This document shows positions 1-8,972 of a stretch of DNA of 64,000 bases, piece by piece. Where the stretch lies: positions 62,001-126,000 of the forward strand of contig NC_017030.1 in NCBI RefSeq assembly GCF_000255295.1. Reading direction: 5' to 3'. Below the pieces are notes generated by a model. That model did not search any database. It was not told the DNA's origin and was given only the letters and a program-made list of their open reading frames with translations. Position 1 is the first letter of the stretch. Every line of letters begins with the position of its first letter. Made by a program: the position numbers and the translations under genes. Source of the stretch: Corallococcus coralloides DSM 2259. Lineage in GTDB: Bacteria; Myxococcota; Myxococcia; Myxococcales; Myxococcaceae.

Positions 1-149
1 CCGTCCTTCACGGCCGTCTTCACCTTGTTGAAGGTGTCGTAGCCCTTCTTCGCCTGCGTCCCGATGTCCTTCGCCGCCTTGATGGGGTCCTGCTGGACCT
101 GGCGGATGGTGTTGGAGACGGCACTGCGGGCGCGGTTGATGAGGCTCAT
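1..149 (-). CDS. N-terminal fragment of an unidentified small helical protein
   Basis: The frame begins with ATG (complement of 147-149) and runs off the left edge of the window, so only about 49 residues are visible. They start MSLINRARSAVSN and are rich in Lys, Ala and Gln with a heptad-like spacing, which suggests an amphipathic helix rather than a membrane segment or signal peptide. No domain was recognised. It lies downstream of the Cys-rich lipoprotein gene on the same strand with about 150 bp between them. No strong ribosome-binding site is visible. Coding status rests on the uninterrupted frame and its composition, so confidence is moderate. Confidence 0.5.
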   Translation of the reverse strand, partial: MSLINRARSAVSNTIRQVQQDPIKAAKDIGTQAKKGYDTFNKVKTAVKD

Positions 150-302
150 GTGGGGCTCACTCGTCGGAGTTCGAGGAATGGTTTGGAAGGGCTACTGACG
201 TCTTGAGGGGATTATCGCAGCAGCCGTCGATCAGTTGCGTAGCACCTCACATGTGCTGAAAAGGTGGGTGCGGGACATCGGTTGTGGCACGGTGCGTCAG
301 CG

Positions 303-2531
303 TCAGCGGCAGTCGGGGTCCGCGTCGTCGGCCCGGCCATCCGCGTCGTTGTCCGCGCCGTCATGGCAGTGGCCGGCCTCGGACGGGACCCATTCGGTGA
401 CGTGGAGGGTGTAGCGGATGGGGGTGTCCCGGTCCGGCCGGGCCATGCCGTCCACCACCACCAGCACGGACTGCCCCTGGGCCAGGGTGAGCTTCAGCGC
501 CGGGGCGGCCTTGGTGGTGGGATGTGGGTGCGCGGAGCAGCCCAGCTCCGTGCCCCGGCAGCCGGTGAGGAGGTACAGGGCGTGGCCGCCCGCGTCCGGG
601 TCGTTGCCGGGCGAGGTGTCGAAGACGAAGGTGCCAGCCTTCGGCGCCGTCCACAGGTGGGCGCGGTCCTGCTGGAGCAGCGCGCCGCAGGTGCCCTGGA
701 AGCCGTCGCCGGAGAGGGCCGTCTCGCCCTGGAAGGTGACGGGCAGGGCGCTGCCCAGGTCATGGTGGGCGCAGCCCTGGCCCTTGCAGCGGGGCTCGTC
801 GCGGCACTCGGTGTCCGCGCAGTCCACCCAGCGGTCCCCGTCGTTGTCCATGCCGTCGAAGCAGGCGCCGGCCTCGGTGGCGCGCAGCTCGTCGATGTGC
901 AGCTCGAAGGCACCTTGCGTGAAGGACCCGCCGGCCACGGCGTCCACCGTCACCAGGACCCGCTGGCCCTGCGCCAGCGCCACCGCCACCCGGGATCCGC
1001 CGCCGTAGCTGATGCCGCCCGTGGCGCACGCCAGCTCCTCGCCGCCGCAGCCGTCCGCGTACACGGCGATGACGGACCGCACCGCCGAGCGGGCCGTGTC
1101 GAAGGTGAAGGTGCCGGCCTTCGGCGCCGTCCACAGATAGCCCCGGTCCGGAGCACCCGCGCCTCCGCACGAGGCGGCATGGTCGTCCCGGGCCTCCACG
1201 GTGGAGCCCTTCAGCGACACCGGCAGCGCGCTGCCCAGGTCCCGGTCCACGCACACGGGCTCCGGAGGCGCGCAGACGTGGGGCACGCCCGTGCCGCCGC
1301 AGGTCTCCGGCGCCGCGCACGCGCCGCAGTCGAGCGTGCCGCCGCAGCCATCCGCCACCGCGCCGCACGTCGCCCCCAGGAAGCCGCAGGTGGCCGGCCG
1401 GCATCCCGGGACCGCGCAGACGTTGGGCACGCCGCCCGCGCCGCAGGTGAGTCCCTCGCCGCACGCGCCGCACTCGAGTGTCCCGCCGCAGCCGTCCGCG
1501 ACCCGGCCGCAGTTCTTGCCCAGGGCCTCGCAGGTGGACGGCGTGCACGCGGCCTTGCCGCAGACGTTGGGCGTGCCCGCGCCGCCGCAGGTCTCGGACG
1601 CGAGGCAGCCTCCGCACTCCAGCACCGCGCCGCAGCCGTCGGACACGCGGCCGCAGTTCGCCCCCAGGGCCGCGCAGGTCGTGGGCACGCAGCTGCCGGC
1701 GCCGCAGACGTTGGCCTCGCCCGCGCCGCCGCACGTCGCGTCGGCCGCGCAGGCGCCGCACTCCAGGACGCCGCCGCAGCCGTCCAGCACCTCGCCGCAG
1801 CTCTTCCCCAGCGCGGCGCAGGTGGCCGCCTGGCACAGCGGGGCCGCGCAGACGTTGGCCACGCCGCCCGCGCCGCAGGTGAGTCCCTCGCCGCACGCAC
1901 CGCAGTCGAGCACCCCGCCGCAGCCGTCGGACACGGTGCCGCAGTTCTTGCCCAGCGCCTCGCAGGTGGTGGGGACGCACGGCGCACGGCCGCACACGTT
2001 GGCGGTGCCGCCTCCGCCGCACGTCTCGTCCGGCCCGCACGCGCCGCACTCGAGCACCCTGCCGCAGCCATCCGGGACCTGGCCGCAGTTCTTGCCCGAT
2101 GCCTCGCAGGTGGTGGGGACGCAGGCCGGAGGACCGCAGGCATTGGGCACGCCGGCGCCTCCGCAGACCTCCGGGGTCGCGCACGTGCCGCAGTCGAGCA
2201 CGCCGCCGCAGCCGTCCGAGAGCGGCCCGCAGGTGGCGCCCCGCGCCTCGCAGGTGCTGGGGACACAGGGCAGGGGGCCGCAGACATTGGGCACGCCGCC
2301 CCCGCCGCAGGCCTGGTCCCCGGCGCACTCGCCACACTGGAGCGTGCCGCCGCACCCGTCGATGGCGTAGCCGCAGTCCAGCCCCTGGGACTCACACGTC
2401 ATGGGCATGCAGAGGGTCGGGGGCGGCCAGGCCAACCTGGAGGAGACCGTGTCCTCCGGCAGCGTCTGGCCGCACGCCGCCCACAGCCCCAGAAGCAGCA
2501 CCCAGCCTGGCCACCCGCCCGTCCGCCCCAT
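303..2531 (-). CDS. Cys-rich tandem-repeat lipoprotein
   Basis: A 742-residue predicted surface or secreted protein. The chosen ATG gives MGRTGGWPG, a hydrophobic stretch and a lipobox-like LWAAC with Cys at residue 20. Longer upstream starts would put about 70 Arg/Pro-rich residues before the signal. Residues 41-424 are eight tandem 48-residue modules with the pattern C-x4-C-x6-C-x6-C-x5-C-x2-C-x5-C-x8-C, each carrying a DGCGG-like core. Two beta-rich modules follow, each containing LWTAPKAGTF, in the style of PPC domains. Each module is followed by an Asp-rich DNDGD or DNDAD loop typical of calcium-binding repeats in myxobacterial surface proteins. The function is unknown; adhesion or matrix binding is an inference. 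It is transcribed divergently from the histidine kinase. Confidence 0.85.
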   Translation of the reverse strand: MGRTGGWPGWVLLLGLWAACGQTLPEDTVSSRLAWPPPTLCMPMTCESQGLDCGYAIDGCGGTLQCGECAGDQACGGGGVPNVCGPLPCVPSTCEARGATCGPLSDGCGGVLDCGTCATPEVCGGAGVPNACGPPACVPTTCEASGKNCGQVPDGCGRVLECGACGPDETCGGGGTANVCGRAPCVPTTCEALGKNCGTVSDGCGGVLDCGACGEGLTCGAGGVANVCAAPLCQAATCAALGKSCGEVLDGCGGVLECGACAADATCGGAGEANVCGAGSCVPTTCAALGANCGRVSDGCGAVLECGGCLASETCGGAGTPNVCGKAACTPSTCEALGKNCGRVADGCGGTLECGACGEGLTCGAGGVPNVCAVPGCRPATCGFLGATCGAVADGCGGTLDCGACAAPETCGGTGVPHVCAPPEPVCVDRDLGSALPVSLKGSTVEARDDHAASCGGAGAPDRGYLWTAPKAGTFTFDTARSAVRSVIAVYADGCGGEELACATGGISYGGGSRVAVALAQGQRVLVTVDAVAGGSFTQGAFELHIDELRATEAGACFDGMDNDGDRWVDCADTECRDEPRCKGQGCAHHDLGSALPVTFQGETALSGDGFQGTCGALLQQDRAHLWTAPKAGTFVFDTSPGNDPDAGGHALYLLTGCRGTELGCSAHPHPTTKAAPALKLTLAQGQSVLVVVDGMARPDRDTPIRYTLHVTEWVPSEAGHCHDGADNDADGRADDADPDCR
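1260..2411 (-). repeat. Eight tandem 144-bp coding repeats
   Basis: Each 144-bp unit encodes one 48-residue Cys-rich module of the lipoprotein gene. All eight keep exactly the same length, and the eight Cys and the DGC core are kept throughout. Other positions vary, so the units look old enough to have diverged but are still held in register. The perfect length conservation suggests a structural module stabilised by disulfides. Confidence 0.9.
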
Positions 2532-2803
2532 GCCCTGTTCCCGCCGCCCGTGAAGGTCCCACCCGCCATGGGACTGGGGACAAGGGTGGGGAGCGGTCCG
2601 GCCCTCGCGAAGCGGCGGCAAGCCCCGGTGCGTCTCCGGCGGTCGGAAAGGCGTCACTGTCCCGCCCCGCCCGCCGGGAAGGCGCGCACTGGTGGACACC
2701 GGGCGGGCCAGGGAGGGGGGGTGGGCGCGAGGGAGGCAGGGCCCCACCGTGAGTGGACGCGGGGGCGCGAATGGACGCGTACGTCCAGCGGGGAAGGGGA
2801 CGC

Positions 2804-5074
2804 ATGGCGGCAGCTCCCAGGCGCGCGCGGCAGGAGGAGGGGTGGGGGCTCGCGGTGAGCCTCCTGGTGGCGCTCGTCCTGCTGGTCCTGTCCGTGGTGG
2901 CGCTGCTGCTGACGCGCGCCTCCGTGCGGTCTCGGGTGATGGAGCGCTCGATAGACCTGCAGGAAGTGGGGCTCCTGGGGCGGGCCTTCAGCGACAAGGT
3001 GTCCCTGGCCAACAGCGCGTTGCTGGCGGGCGGGCAGTCGCTCTCCCGGGACACGGCGCAGGCACGGCGGCGCTTCCTGGGTACCGCGGACCGGTTGGCC
3101 GCGCGGCTGGAAACTCCCGAGGACCAGGCGCGGGTGCGGGAGGTGCTCGCCGCGGAGCAGACGCACGAAGCGGCCCTGCGCGCGCTCGTGGAAGCCCGCA
3201 CGCCCCAGGAGCAGAAGCTGGCGCGCGAGCGGCTCGCCCGGTCCCATGGGCGGGTGCGCGAGGCGCAGGCCCAACTGGAGCGCAAGGTGCAGGAGCGGCT
3301 GGCCGTGGAGAACCAGTCCTCGGTGCGGGTGGACCGGTGGGAGACGGCGCTGCTGCTGGTGGCCTGCCTGCTGGGGTTGACGGTGGCGGGGGTGCTGGCG
3401 TGGGTGCTCCACCGCCGGCTCCACCCGCTCCGGCGCGAGGCGGCGGCCAGCGCGCACCGCTTCCAGGCGCTGGTGGAGGGCGTGCGCGACTACGCCCTGG
3501 TGCTGCTGGACACGCGCGGGCGGGTGGCCAGCTGGAATCCGGGCGCCGAGCGCATCAAGGGCTGGAGCGAGGCGGAGATCCAGGGCCGGCCCACCTCCGT
3601 CTTCTACACCTCCGAGGATGCGGCGGCGGGCAAGCCGGAGCGGGACCTGTCCCGGGCCCTCCAGGAGGGGCGGCTGCGCACGGAGGGCTGGCGGCAGCGC
3701 AAGGACGGCTCGCGCTTCTGGGCGGAGGTGTCCATCACCGCGCTGCGCGACGAGGACGGCAAGCCCCAGGGCTTCTCCGTGGTGACGCGCGACATCACCG
3801 AGCAGCGGCGCCAGGAGCGGGTGCAGGAGTTGCTCGCGGAGGCCGGCCGCGTCTTCCACCAGTCCCTGGACCCCGACCTGACGGCGGCGGAGGTGGCGCG
3901 GCTGCTGGTGCCGGAGGTGGCGGACGGCTGCATCCTCTACCTGCTCACGCCCGCGGGTGAGCTGCGGCCCCGGGCGGTGACGCACGTGCAACCCGAACGC
4001 GAGGCGAGCCTGTGGGAGGCCCTGCGGCGGTTTCCGCCCCGCTCCGGCATGCCTCCGGTCGTCTGGGAGGTGATGCGCACCGGGCGCTCGCGGATGGACG
4101 TGGAGGTGGATACGGAAGACCTGGCGGCCTCCGCGGAGACCGAAGAGCACCGGCTGCTCATCGAGCGCGTCGCCATCGGCTCCTCCATGGTGGTGCCCCT
4201 GCGCGCGGGCAGCGACACGTTGGGCGCCTTCGTGCTGCTGACGGCCCGGGGCCACCGCCGCTTCACGCAGGCGGACCAGGTGCTGGTGGAGGAGCTGGCG
4301 GGCCGCGCGGCGCTGGCCCTGGAGAACACGCGGCTTTTGCGCGAGGCGCGCGAGGCGGTGGACCTCATCGCCGTCACCGCGCACGACCTGGGCAATCCCT
4401 TGCAAGCGCTGCAATTGCTGCTCAACAAGGTGCAGCGCTCGCAGGCAGCCGGCCGCGACGAGGACGTGCGCAAGGGATTGGTGGTGGCGCGCGGTCAGGC
4501 GCAGCGGTTGGCACAGCTGCTCCACAACCTGCTGGACCTGTCGCGGCTGTCCTCCGGCAAGCGGCTGCTGGACGCGGCGCCCATGGACCTGGGGGAGCTG
4601 GCGCGCGAGGTGGTGGAGCGCTTCTCGGAGGCCGCCGCCGAGGCGGGCTGCGACCTGCGGCTGGAGGTGGAGGCGGGACAGGTGGGCCAGTGGGACCGCA
4701 TCCGCCTGGACCGGGTGGTGACCAACCTCTTGTCCAACGCGCTGAAGTTCGGACGCGGCCACCCGGTGACGGTGTCGGTGTCGGCGCTGGACGCGGACCA
4801 CTCGCGGCTGCGGGTGCGCGACGAGGGCGTGGGTATCGCGCCGGAGGCCCAGCGCCGCGTCTTCGAGCGCTTCGAGCGCGAGCGCGCCGCGCGGACGAAG
4901 GCCGGCTACGGGCTGGGGCTCTACATCGCCCGCCAGCTGGTGGAGGCGCATGGCGGCGTCATCCGCCTGGAGAGCGTGCCGGGGCGGGGCGCCACCTTCA
5001 CGGTGGACCTGCCGCGCGTGCCCCGGCCCATGGAGGAGACGTCGGTGGCGGAGTCGCCTCCGATCCACCAGTGA
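2804..5074 (+). CDS. Membrane sensor histidine kinase (PAS-GAF-HisKA-HATPase)
   Basis: A 756-residue sensor kinase. ATG 2804 is preferred because GGGAAGGGG lies about 7 bases upstream; an in-frame ATG at 2771 and a GTG at 2753 lack such a site. One transmembrane helix lies at about residues 14-36 and a second at about 178-200, bracketing a helical extracytoplasmic segment. A PAS domain (about 226-335) ends in the usual DITEQ. A GAF domain (about 345-505) comes next, then the HisKA box with AHDLGNP (phospho-acceptor His about 527). The ATPase domain has an N-box NLLSNALKFG near 640 and GYGLGLYIA near 700. No receiver domain and no adjacent response regulator gene are present, so its partner must be encoded elsewhere. 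The signal is unknown. Confidence 0.93.
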   Translation: MAAAPRRARQEEGWGLAVSLLVALVLLVLSVVALLLTRASVRSRVMERSIDLQEVGLLGRAFSDKVSLANSALLAGGQSLSRDTAQARRRFLGTADRLAARLETPEDQARVREVLAAEQTHEAALRALVEARTPQEQKLARERLARSHGRVREAQAQLERKVQERLAVENQSSVRVDRWETALLLVACLLGLTVAGVLAWVLHRRLHPLRREAAASAHRFQALVEGVRDYALVLLDTRGRVASWNPGAERIKGWSEAEIQGRPTSVFYTSEDAAAGKPERDLSRALQEGRLRTEGWRQRKDGSRFWAEVSITALRDEDGKPQGFSVVTRDITEQRRQERVQELLAEAGRVFHQSLDPDLTAAEVARLLVPEVADGCILYLLTPAGELRPRAVTHVQPEREASLWEALRRFPPRSGMPPVVWEVMRTGRSRMDVEVDTEDLAASAETEEHRLLIERVAIGSSMVVPLRAGSDTLGAFVLLTARGHRRFTQADQVLVEELAGRAALALENTRLLREAREAVDLIAVTAHDLGNPLQALQLLLNKVQRSQAAGRDEDVRKGLVVARGQAQRLAQLLHNLLDLSRLSSGKRLLDAAPMDLGELAREVVERFSEAAAEAGCDLRLEVEAGQVGQWDRIRLDRVVTNLLSNALKFGRGHPVTVSVSALDADHSRLRVRDEGVGIAPEAQRRVFERFERERAARTKAGYGLGLYIARQLVEAHGGVIRLESVPGRGATFTVDLPRVPRPMEETSVAESPPIHQ

Positions 5075-5080
5075 CGCCCG

Positions 5081-5980
5081 CTAGAGGTGCAGCGAAGGCA
5101 CGGGGGCGACGAGGCCGGGCTGGATGGGGAAGTCCGCGGGCAGCTTCTCGCGCTCCTCCAGCCGCTCGAACTCCAGCGAGTCGTGCGCGCAGAACACCGT
5201 CACCTGTTCGCCGTGGCGCTGCACCAGCTCACGCAGCCGGCGCAGGTTGTACCAGCGCATCCACCCGTCCTTCTGCATCAGCTTCTGGTAGGCGCGCAGG
5301 CCGGCGGTGCACCGGTAGCGGTCCAGGTCCATCTCGCCGTGGTAGAAGTACGCGTCGCCCGCGTGCAGCAGCCACCCTTCCCCGGTGTCGATGGCCACGC
5401 CCGTGTGTCCCAGCGTGTGGCCGACGAGCGGCACCAGCAGGATTTCCGGCGGCAGTCCGGTGAGCTCGCGCACGCAGTCGAAGCCGAACCAGCCCTCGCC
5501 CCGGTGGGGGACGTAGGTTTCCCAGCGCGTCTCCTTGGACCACTGCTGCGGGCGGAAGCGCGCGCGGTCCAGCCAGGACTTCTGCGCGGTGGCCACGCGG
5601 TACTCGTCCGCCAGCACGTGCACGCGCGCGTGGGGGAAGTCATCCAGGCCGCCCGCATGGTCGAAGTCCAGGTGCGTGAGGACGATGTCTCGCACGTCGC
5701 TGGCCTGGAAGCCCATGCGCTCCAGTTGGCGGATGGCGGTGGACTCCTCCGTCAGGGCGGGGCGGCAGAGCACGTCGCGGAACAGGCCGTTGAGCCGCAC
5801 GCGGGGCGCGTACACGTCATTGAGGCCAAAGCCGGTGTCCACCAGCACCAGGCCGCGCGGCGTCTCCAACGCCAGACAGTGGCAGGTGAGCGCCGCCGGG
5901 CCGGTGAAGCCGCGCCGCCCGTCCATGAGCCGCCGGCCGGGCGGGCACATCGTGGTGCAGTTCAGGTGGTGGATGCGCAT
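5081..5980 (-). CDS. Metallo-beta-lactamase-fold hydrolase, lactonase-like
   Basis: 299 residues with the metallo-beta-lactamase fold. The metal motif is THLDFDHAGG (His103, Asp107, His108), with later ligands in GHTLGHTG and HAGDAYFY, and a C-terminal CAHD. The order and spacing resemble the AttM/AiiA N-acyl-homoserine lactonase group, but HLDFDH in place of HxHxDH and the lack of a close comparison leave the substrate open. A lactone or ester is plausible. The start ATG follows an AGGAG about 11 bases upstream. It converges on the histidine kinase gene with only 6 bp between stops. No signal peptide is seen, so it should be cytoplasmic. Confidence 0.88.
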   Translation of the reverse strand: MRIHHLNCTTMCPPGRRLMDGRRGFTGPAALTCHCLALETPRGLVLVDTGFGLNDVYAPRVRLNGLFRDVLCRPALTEESTAIRQLERMGFQASDVRDIVLTHLDFDHAGGLDDFPHARVHVLADEYRVATAQKSWLDRARFRPQQWSKETRWETYVPHRGEGWFGFDCVRELTGLPPEILLVPLVGHTLGHTGVAIDTGEGWLLHAGDAYFYHGEMDLDRYRCTAGLRAYQKLMQKDGWMRWYNLRRLRELVQRHGEQVTVFCAHDSLEFERLEEREKLPADFPIQPGLVAPVPSLHL

Positions 5981-6151
5981 GGCGGCTCTCGCTCCTGGTG
6001 AAAGGCGGCGGCCGTCCGGCGGCGGGTGAACCGACGCGGGAAGCCTCCTTCCGTTCGTTCAGGGCAAAAGTGCGCCGTGGGTTCCCTGGGAGGAATCACC
6101 GCGCCCGGGCAGGACAGGGGCTCGCCCGCTCGGGGGGCGGCAGGACGCCGC

Positions 6152-6586
6152 TCAGGGAGCGGGAGACTGCCCGGCCGCTTCCCCTTCGAGCGACGGAGCC
6201 GACATCAGCACCAGCGCTTCCGAGTCAGTGACCGGGCGGTGCTCGACGCCGCGGGGGACGATGAGCAATTCGCCCTCCTCCAGGTCCACGGTGCGCTCGC
6301 GCAACTCCACACGCAGGGTGCCCCGGGTGACGAAGAACAGGGCGTCTCCGGTGGCGTGCCGGCACCAGGGGCCGGTGCCCGTCAGCCGCACCATGTGCAC
6401 GGGCTGACCGTGGAGCGTGCCCACGGGGCGGGTAATGCCAGGCGCCGGCAGGTCGGTGGAGGCGTGGGCCAGGTTCACCTTCTCCACGGGGGGAAGGGAC
6501 GCGGAGGCCGGCGGGGCGCGGCGGCGCGAATCCCAGCGAGGGGGACGGCCGCCAGCGAGGGGTGGGGTCCGGAGAATCGTGCTCAT
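6152..6586 (-). CDS. Small cupin-domain protein
   Basis: 144 residues. After an Arg/Pro-rich N-terminus of about 30 residues, a single cupin_2 barrel is visible: the first motif runs through GPWCRHATGDALFFVTRG, and the second through EGELLIVPRGVEHRP, which ends the metal-binding half. Such proteins bind a metal or small ligand; no specific reaction can be assigned. GGAG stands about 11 bases before the ATG. It is on the same strand as the metallo-beta-lactamase-fold gene, 171 bp upstream of it, so co-transcription is possible but unproved. The long disordered N-terminus might mean that the true start is further in. Confidence 0.8.
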   Translation of the reverse strand: MSTILRTPPLAGGRPPRWDSRRRAPPASASLPPVEKVNLAHASTDLPAPGITRPVGTLHGQPVHMVRLTGTGPWCRHATGDALFFVTRGTLRVELRERTVDLEEGELLIVPRGVEHRPVTDSEALVLMSAPSLEGEAAGQSPAP

Positions 6587-6890
6587 GCGACAGGGACTCC
6601 TTCAGGGGGGACGCGGTCCCACCCCCTCTTGGGTTGTCTTGCTTTCTGCCAGAGACAGGGCCTGTGTTTCACCCCCTGCCACGGGGGCCGGTCCGGTATC
6701 CGACGGATGGCGCCGGTAAGATAGGGATTGCTCCGCCGGCATGCCTGAAGCCGGATGTCCGCTGCCGGAGACCCCACCGTGAGGTGACGAACGGGCGGCC
6801 CCGGGGGGCGACATCGCCTGGAGTCGCTGCCCCCTAGCGTCCCTGGCGCCGCGCGTTCCCACGCGCGGGGCTTTCCGGGGGACGCCTTCC
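6587..6890. other. Intergenic region between cupin gene and broken secreted-protein gene
   Basis: About 300 bp between divergently oriented genes. It must hold the promoter of the cupin gene, and perhaps of the fragmentary gene at 6891, but no convincing promoter boxes, tRNA or terminator hairpin were recognised. A GC-rich dyad-like stretch (GGTCCGG, TATCCGACGGAT) lies around 6690-6710. Confidence 0.4.
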
Positions 6891-7219
6891 ATGCGCCACA
6901 TCGTCCCGGTCCGTGCGGCACGGGCCCTGCCGCCGTTCGTGCTCTGGCTCGCGGTCATGGCCGCCGTGGCCCCGGCCCACTCGGACGGGCCGCCCACGCG
7001 CGAGGAATACTTCCGCTACGTGCCGCTTTCGTACTGGTGAAGGACTTCATCCCAGGGCTGCACGGTGTGGATGGCGGCCTGCGCGTGGGCTACATCCTGT
7101 CGCGCCACGAATTGGGCGTGAAGGACCTGACCAGCGACAACGGGTTGCAGGGCATCGTCGTGGAGCCGGTGCACGTGTATCGCAACACCTTCGAGCTGCT
7201 GGGCACGCTGAGCTTCTGA
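6891..7219 (+). pseudogene. Frameshifted secreted-protein gene, remnant
   Basis: A first frame (6891-7040) starts MRHIVPVRAARA, has a good Sec signal peptide ending near APAHS, and stops after 49 residues at VPLSYW. A second frame begins immediately with GTG at 7037, overlapping that stop, and continues to 7219 as a coherent stretch (VKDFIPGLHGVDGGLRVGYI and onward). The second frame has no signal of its own. The two are offset as expected for one missing base near 7035. Together they would make about 109 residues. Either this is a decayed or sequencing-error-split gene, or a translationally coupled pair. I favour a remnant. The family was not recognised. Confidence 0.45.
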
Positions 7220-7254
7220 CCGCCATCCGGCGCATGCTGGAGGGGCACCTGGAG

Positions 7255-8877
7255 TCAGCCCCTGCGCGTGGCCCGGTAGGCTTGGGCGGGATGCTTGGGG
7301 TTGTTGGGGTGGGTCCGTTCGAGGAGACCCTCTTCGACCATGGCCTTGAGATGGCGCTCCGTCAGCTTGTCCGGGCTGTAACTCAGCTTCTTGGCGAGCT
7401 CCGTGGGGTGCCAGGGCCGAAGCGAAGTGAGTGCCATGATGGCTTCGCGAAGGGCTGCCCTTCTGGGTCGGGGGCCTAGCTTTTCGACGATTTCACGTGC
7501 CTTCGCGTCGACTTCTTCTCGGCCGGGAACCCCCCCCAATCCGTCGGGAACCCCCCCCAATCCGCCCGGGGGAACCCCCCCCAATCCGCCCGGGGGAACT
7601 CCCCCCAATCCGCCGGGAACTCCCCCCAATCCGCCGGGAACTCCCCCCAATCCGCCGGTAGCTCCCCCCAGATTGGGCGCGAGCTCCCCCCGATCCGCGG
7701 TCAGGGTCTGTCCCACATTCACCCGCAGGGTGACGACCACGGCGCCCGTGACCTCGGCGAACTCCGGGGCGGAGAGCCCGGCGGCGCGGCACATCTCGGC
7801 GACGCGGTTCGTGCCCCGGCCCCATTTCTCGATGAGTCCGGCGCGGTAGAAGACCTCCGCGATGATGGGATTGCGCTGCACCGACAGATGTGGCCGTGTG
7901 AGCGATTCAGGCGTGATGCCTTTCGGATATCGCCCCGCGCTCCATATCTCCACGCGGTCGTCGAAGATCGCGAGCGACACTGCGCCACCCGCGATGCTGT
8001 AGTCACGGTGGATGAAGGCGTTGACCAGGAGCTCGCGCATCGCATCTGGCGGGATGAGCGGACGGTCGACACGCTGCAGGCGGCCCGGTTCGATGCGGCC
8101 TGCCAATGGGAAATGCCGCTGGCAGAACAGCTCGGCTTCCTCGAGCAGCCGGAAGGCCGGTCCGCGCACGTTGCGTTGGTCGAGGAACTCGGTCTTGTCG
8201 GTGCCTCGAAACCGGGCCATGCGCAGCTCGCACTGGGGATGGTGGGGAAGGAATGTCTTGCCAAAGAGCACGACGGCCGCGCGCAGGAGCCTGCCCTTGT
8301 GGCGTACGCCAAGGCGGTCGAGCAGCTCAGACAGTCCCCGTCCCACCGGTCCCACGAGGCGCCCCGCGGAGCGAGCCGCCTCGACGATGCGCAGCACCTC
8401 CTGGCGGTCGAGCTCCTGGAGCGGAACTTCATCGGCCTCCTGGTTCTCCCAGCGACGGCGGCTGTGCGCACGTTCCAGCAAGAGCAGCTCATAGCGCTCC
8501 TGCGCCATCTTGCGGGTTGTGTTGCCCACCCGCTCATAGGCGCGGCCGTCGAAGGTGTACGGCACGGAATCGCTGATGCCGTCCACGGTGAGCACGAGGA
8601 CGCTCCGCCCTGAAGCGACCTCCACGCTCTGGATGTGGAGGTCGAGCGGAGGTTCGAAGCGCTCCCGCGCCGTCGCGATGTCATGCAGGGTCTGTTCGCT
8701 CACCTGCTGGCCGATGAGCTCTCCGCCAGGCTTCACGCCCAGCAGCACCTGGCCTCCCTGTCCATTCGCGAAGGCGCAGAGCGTGTGCATCGCCTCGCGC
8801 AATTCACCGGTCGAGCGCTTCAACTCGAGTGTGACGGATTCTCCCCTGGCGGCGAGGCGGGCGAGGTCTGGGATCAT
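7255..8877 (-). CDS. AlbA_2 / ATP-binding regulator with repetitive Gly-rich linker
   Basis: 540 residues. The N-terminal AlbA_2 (Schlafen-like divergent AAA_4) domain is seen at about residues 10-130, including LELKRS and FANGQGGQVLLGV. A HATPase_c_4-type domain follows at about 280-390, with ELLVNAFIHRDYS and the ligand-loop region KWGRGTNR. Residues about 405-453 are tandem GGLGGVP or GGLGGVPP units, after which a winged-helix-like C-terminus begins (LREAIMALTSLRPWHPTELA). Proteins of this plan are usually annotated as transcriptional regulators or RecG-like ATP-binding proteins; the biochemical role is unsettled. The ATG has no clear ribosome-binding site. The linker is the unusual part, because its repeats are nearly perfect at DNA level. 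Confidence 0.85.
   Translation of the reverse strand: MIPDLARLAARGESVTLELKRSTGELREAMHTLCAFANGQGGQVLLGVKPGGELIGQQVSEQTLHDIATARERFEPPLDLHIQSVEVASGRSVLVLTVDGISDSVPYTFDGRAYERVGNTTRKMAQERYELLLLERAHSRRRWENQEADEVPLQELDRQEVLRIVEAARSAGRLVGPVGRGLSELLDRLGVRHKGRLLRAAVVLFGKTFLPHHPQCELRMARFRGTDKTEFLDQRNVRGPAFRLLEEAELFCQRHFPLAGRIEPGRLQRVDRPLIPPDAMRELLVNAFIHRDYSIAGGAVSLAIFDDRVEIWSAGRYPKGITPESLTRPHLSVQRNPIIAEVFYRAGLIEKWGRGTNRVAEMCRAAGLSAPEFAEVTGAVVVTLRVNVGQTLTADRGELAPNLGGATGGLGGVPGGLGGVPGGLGGVPPGGLGGVPPGGLGGVPDGLGGVPGREEVDAKAREIVEKLGPRPRRAALREAIMALTSLRPWHPTELAKKLSYSPDKLTERHLKAMVEEGLLERTHPNNPKHPAQAYRATRRG
7522..7672 (-). repeat. 21/24-bp tandem repeats with poly-C tracts inside a coding region
   Basis: Seven or so units of 21 or 24 bp, each containing a run of six to eight C on the plus strand followed by AATCCG. 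They encode seven- or eight-residue GGLGGVP(P) repeats. The unit lengths are multiples of three, so gain or loss of whole units would change linker length in frame. Slippage inside the C8 tracts would instead cause a frameshift. Confidence 0.88.
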
Positions 8878-8972
8878 GTCGGGCCCGTCTCTGCATCATC
8901 CGGGCCCGCCATGTCCGGCGCTGTTCCCTCCGGGCGGACGCCTCACCCGCGCGTGCGGCCTCCGGACCGGGA

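Noticed and set aside
264-2858. Very long open frames on the opposite strand and in other frames across the Cys-rich lipoprotein gene
   Set aside because: High third-position GC of the real gene leaves the other frames without stops. The alternative products are low-complexity Arg/Ala/Gly-rich, lack domains and overlap the real gene fully.
5081-5980. Firm assignment as an N-acyl-homoserine lactonase (quorum quenching)
   Set aside because: Motif pattern is compatible, but HLDFDH and the lack of neighbours or a close known enzyme make a specific substrate claim unsupported.
7522-7672. CRISPR or intergenic minisatellite
   Set aside because: The units lie inside a clear coding frame, are multiples of three and have no spacers.
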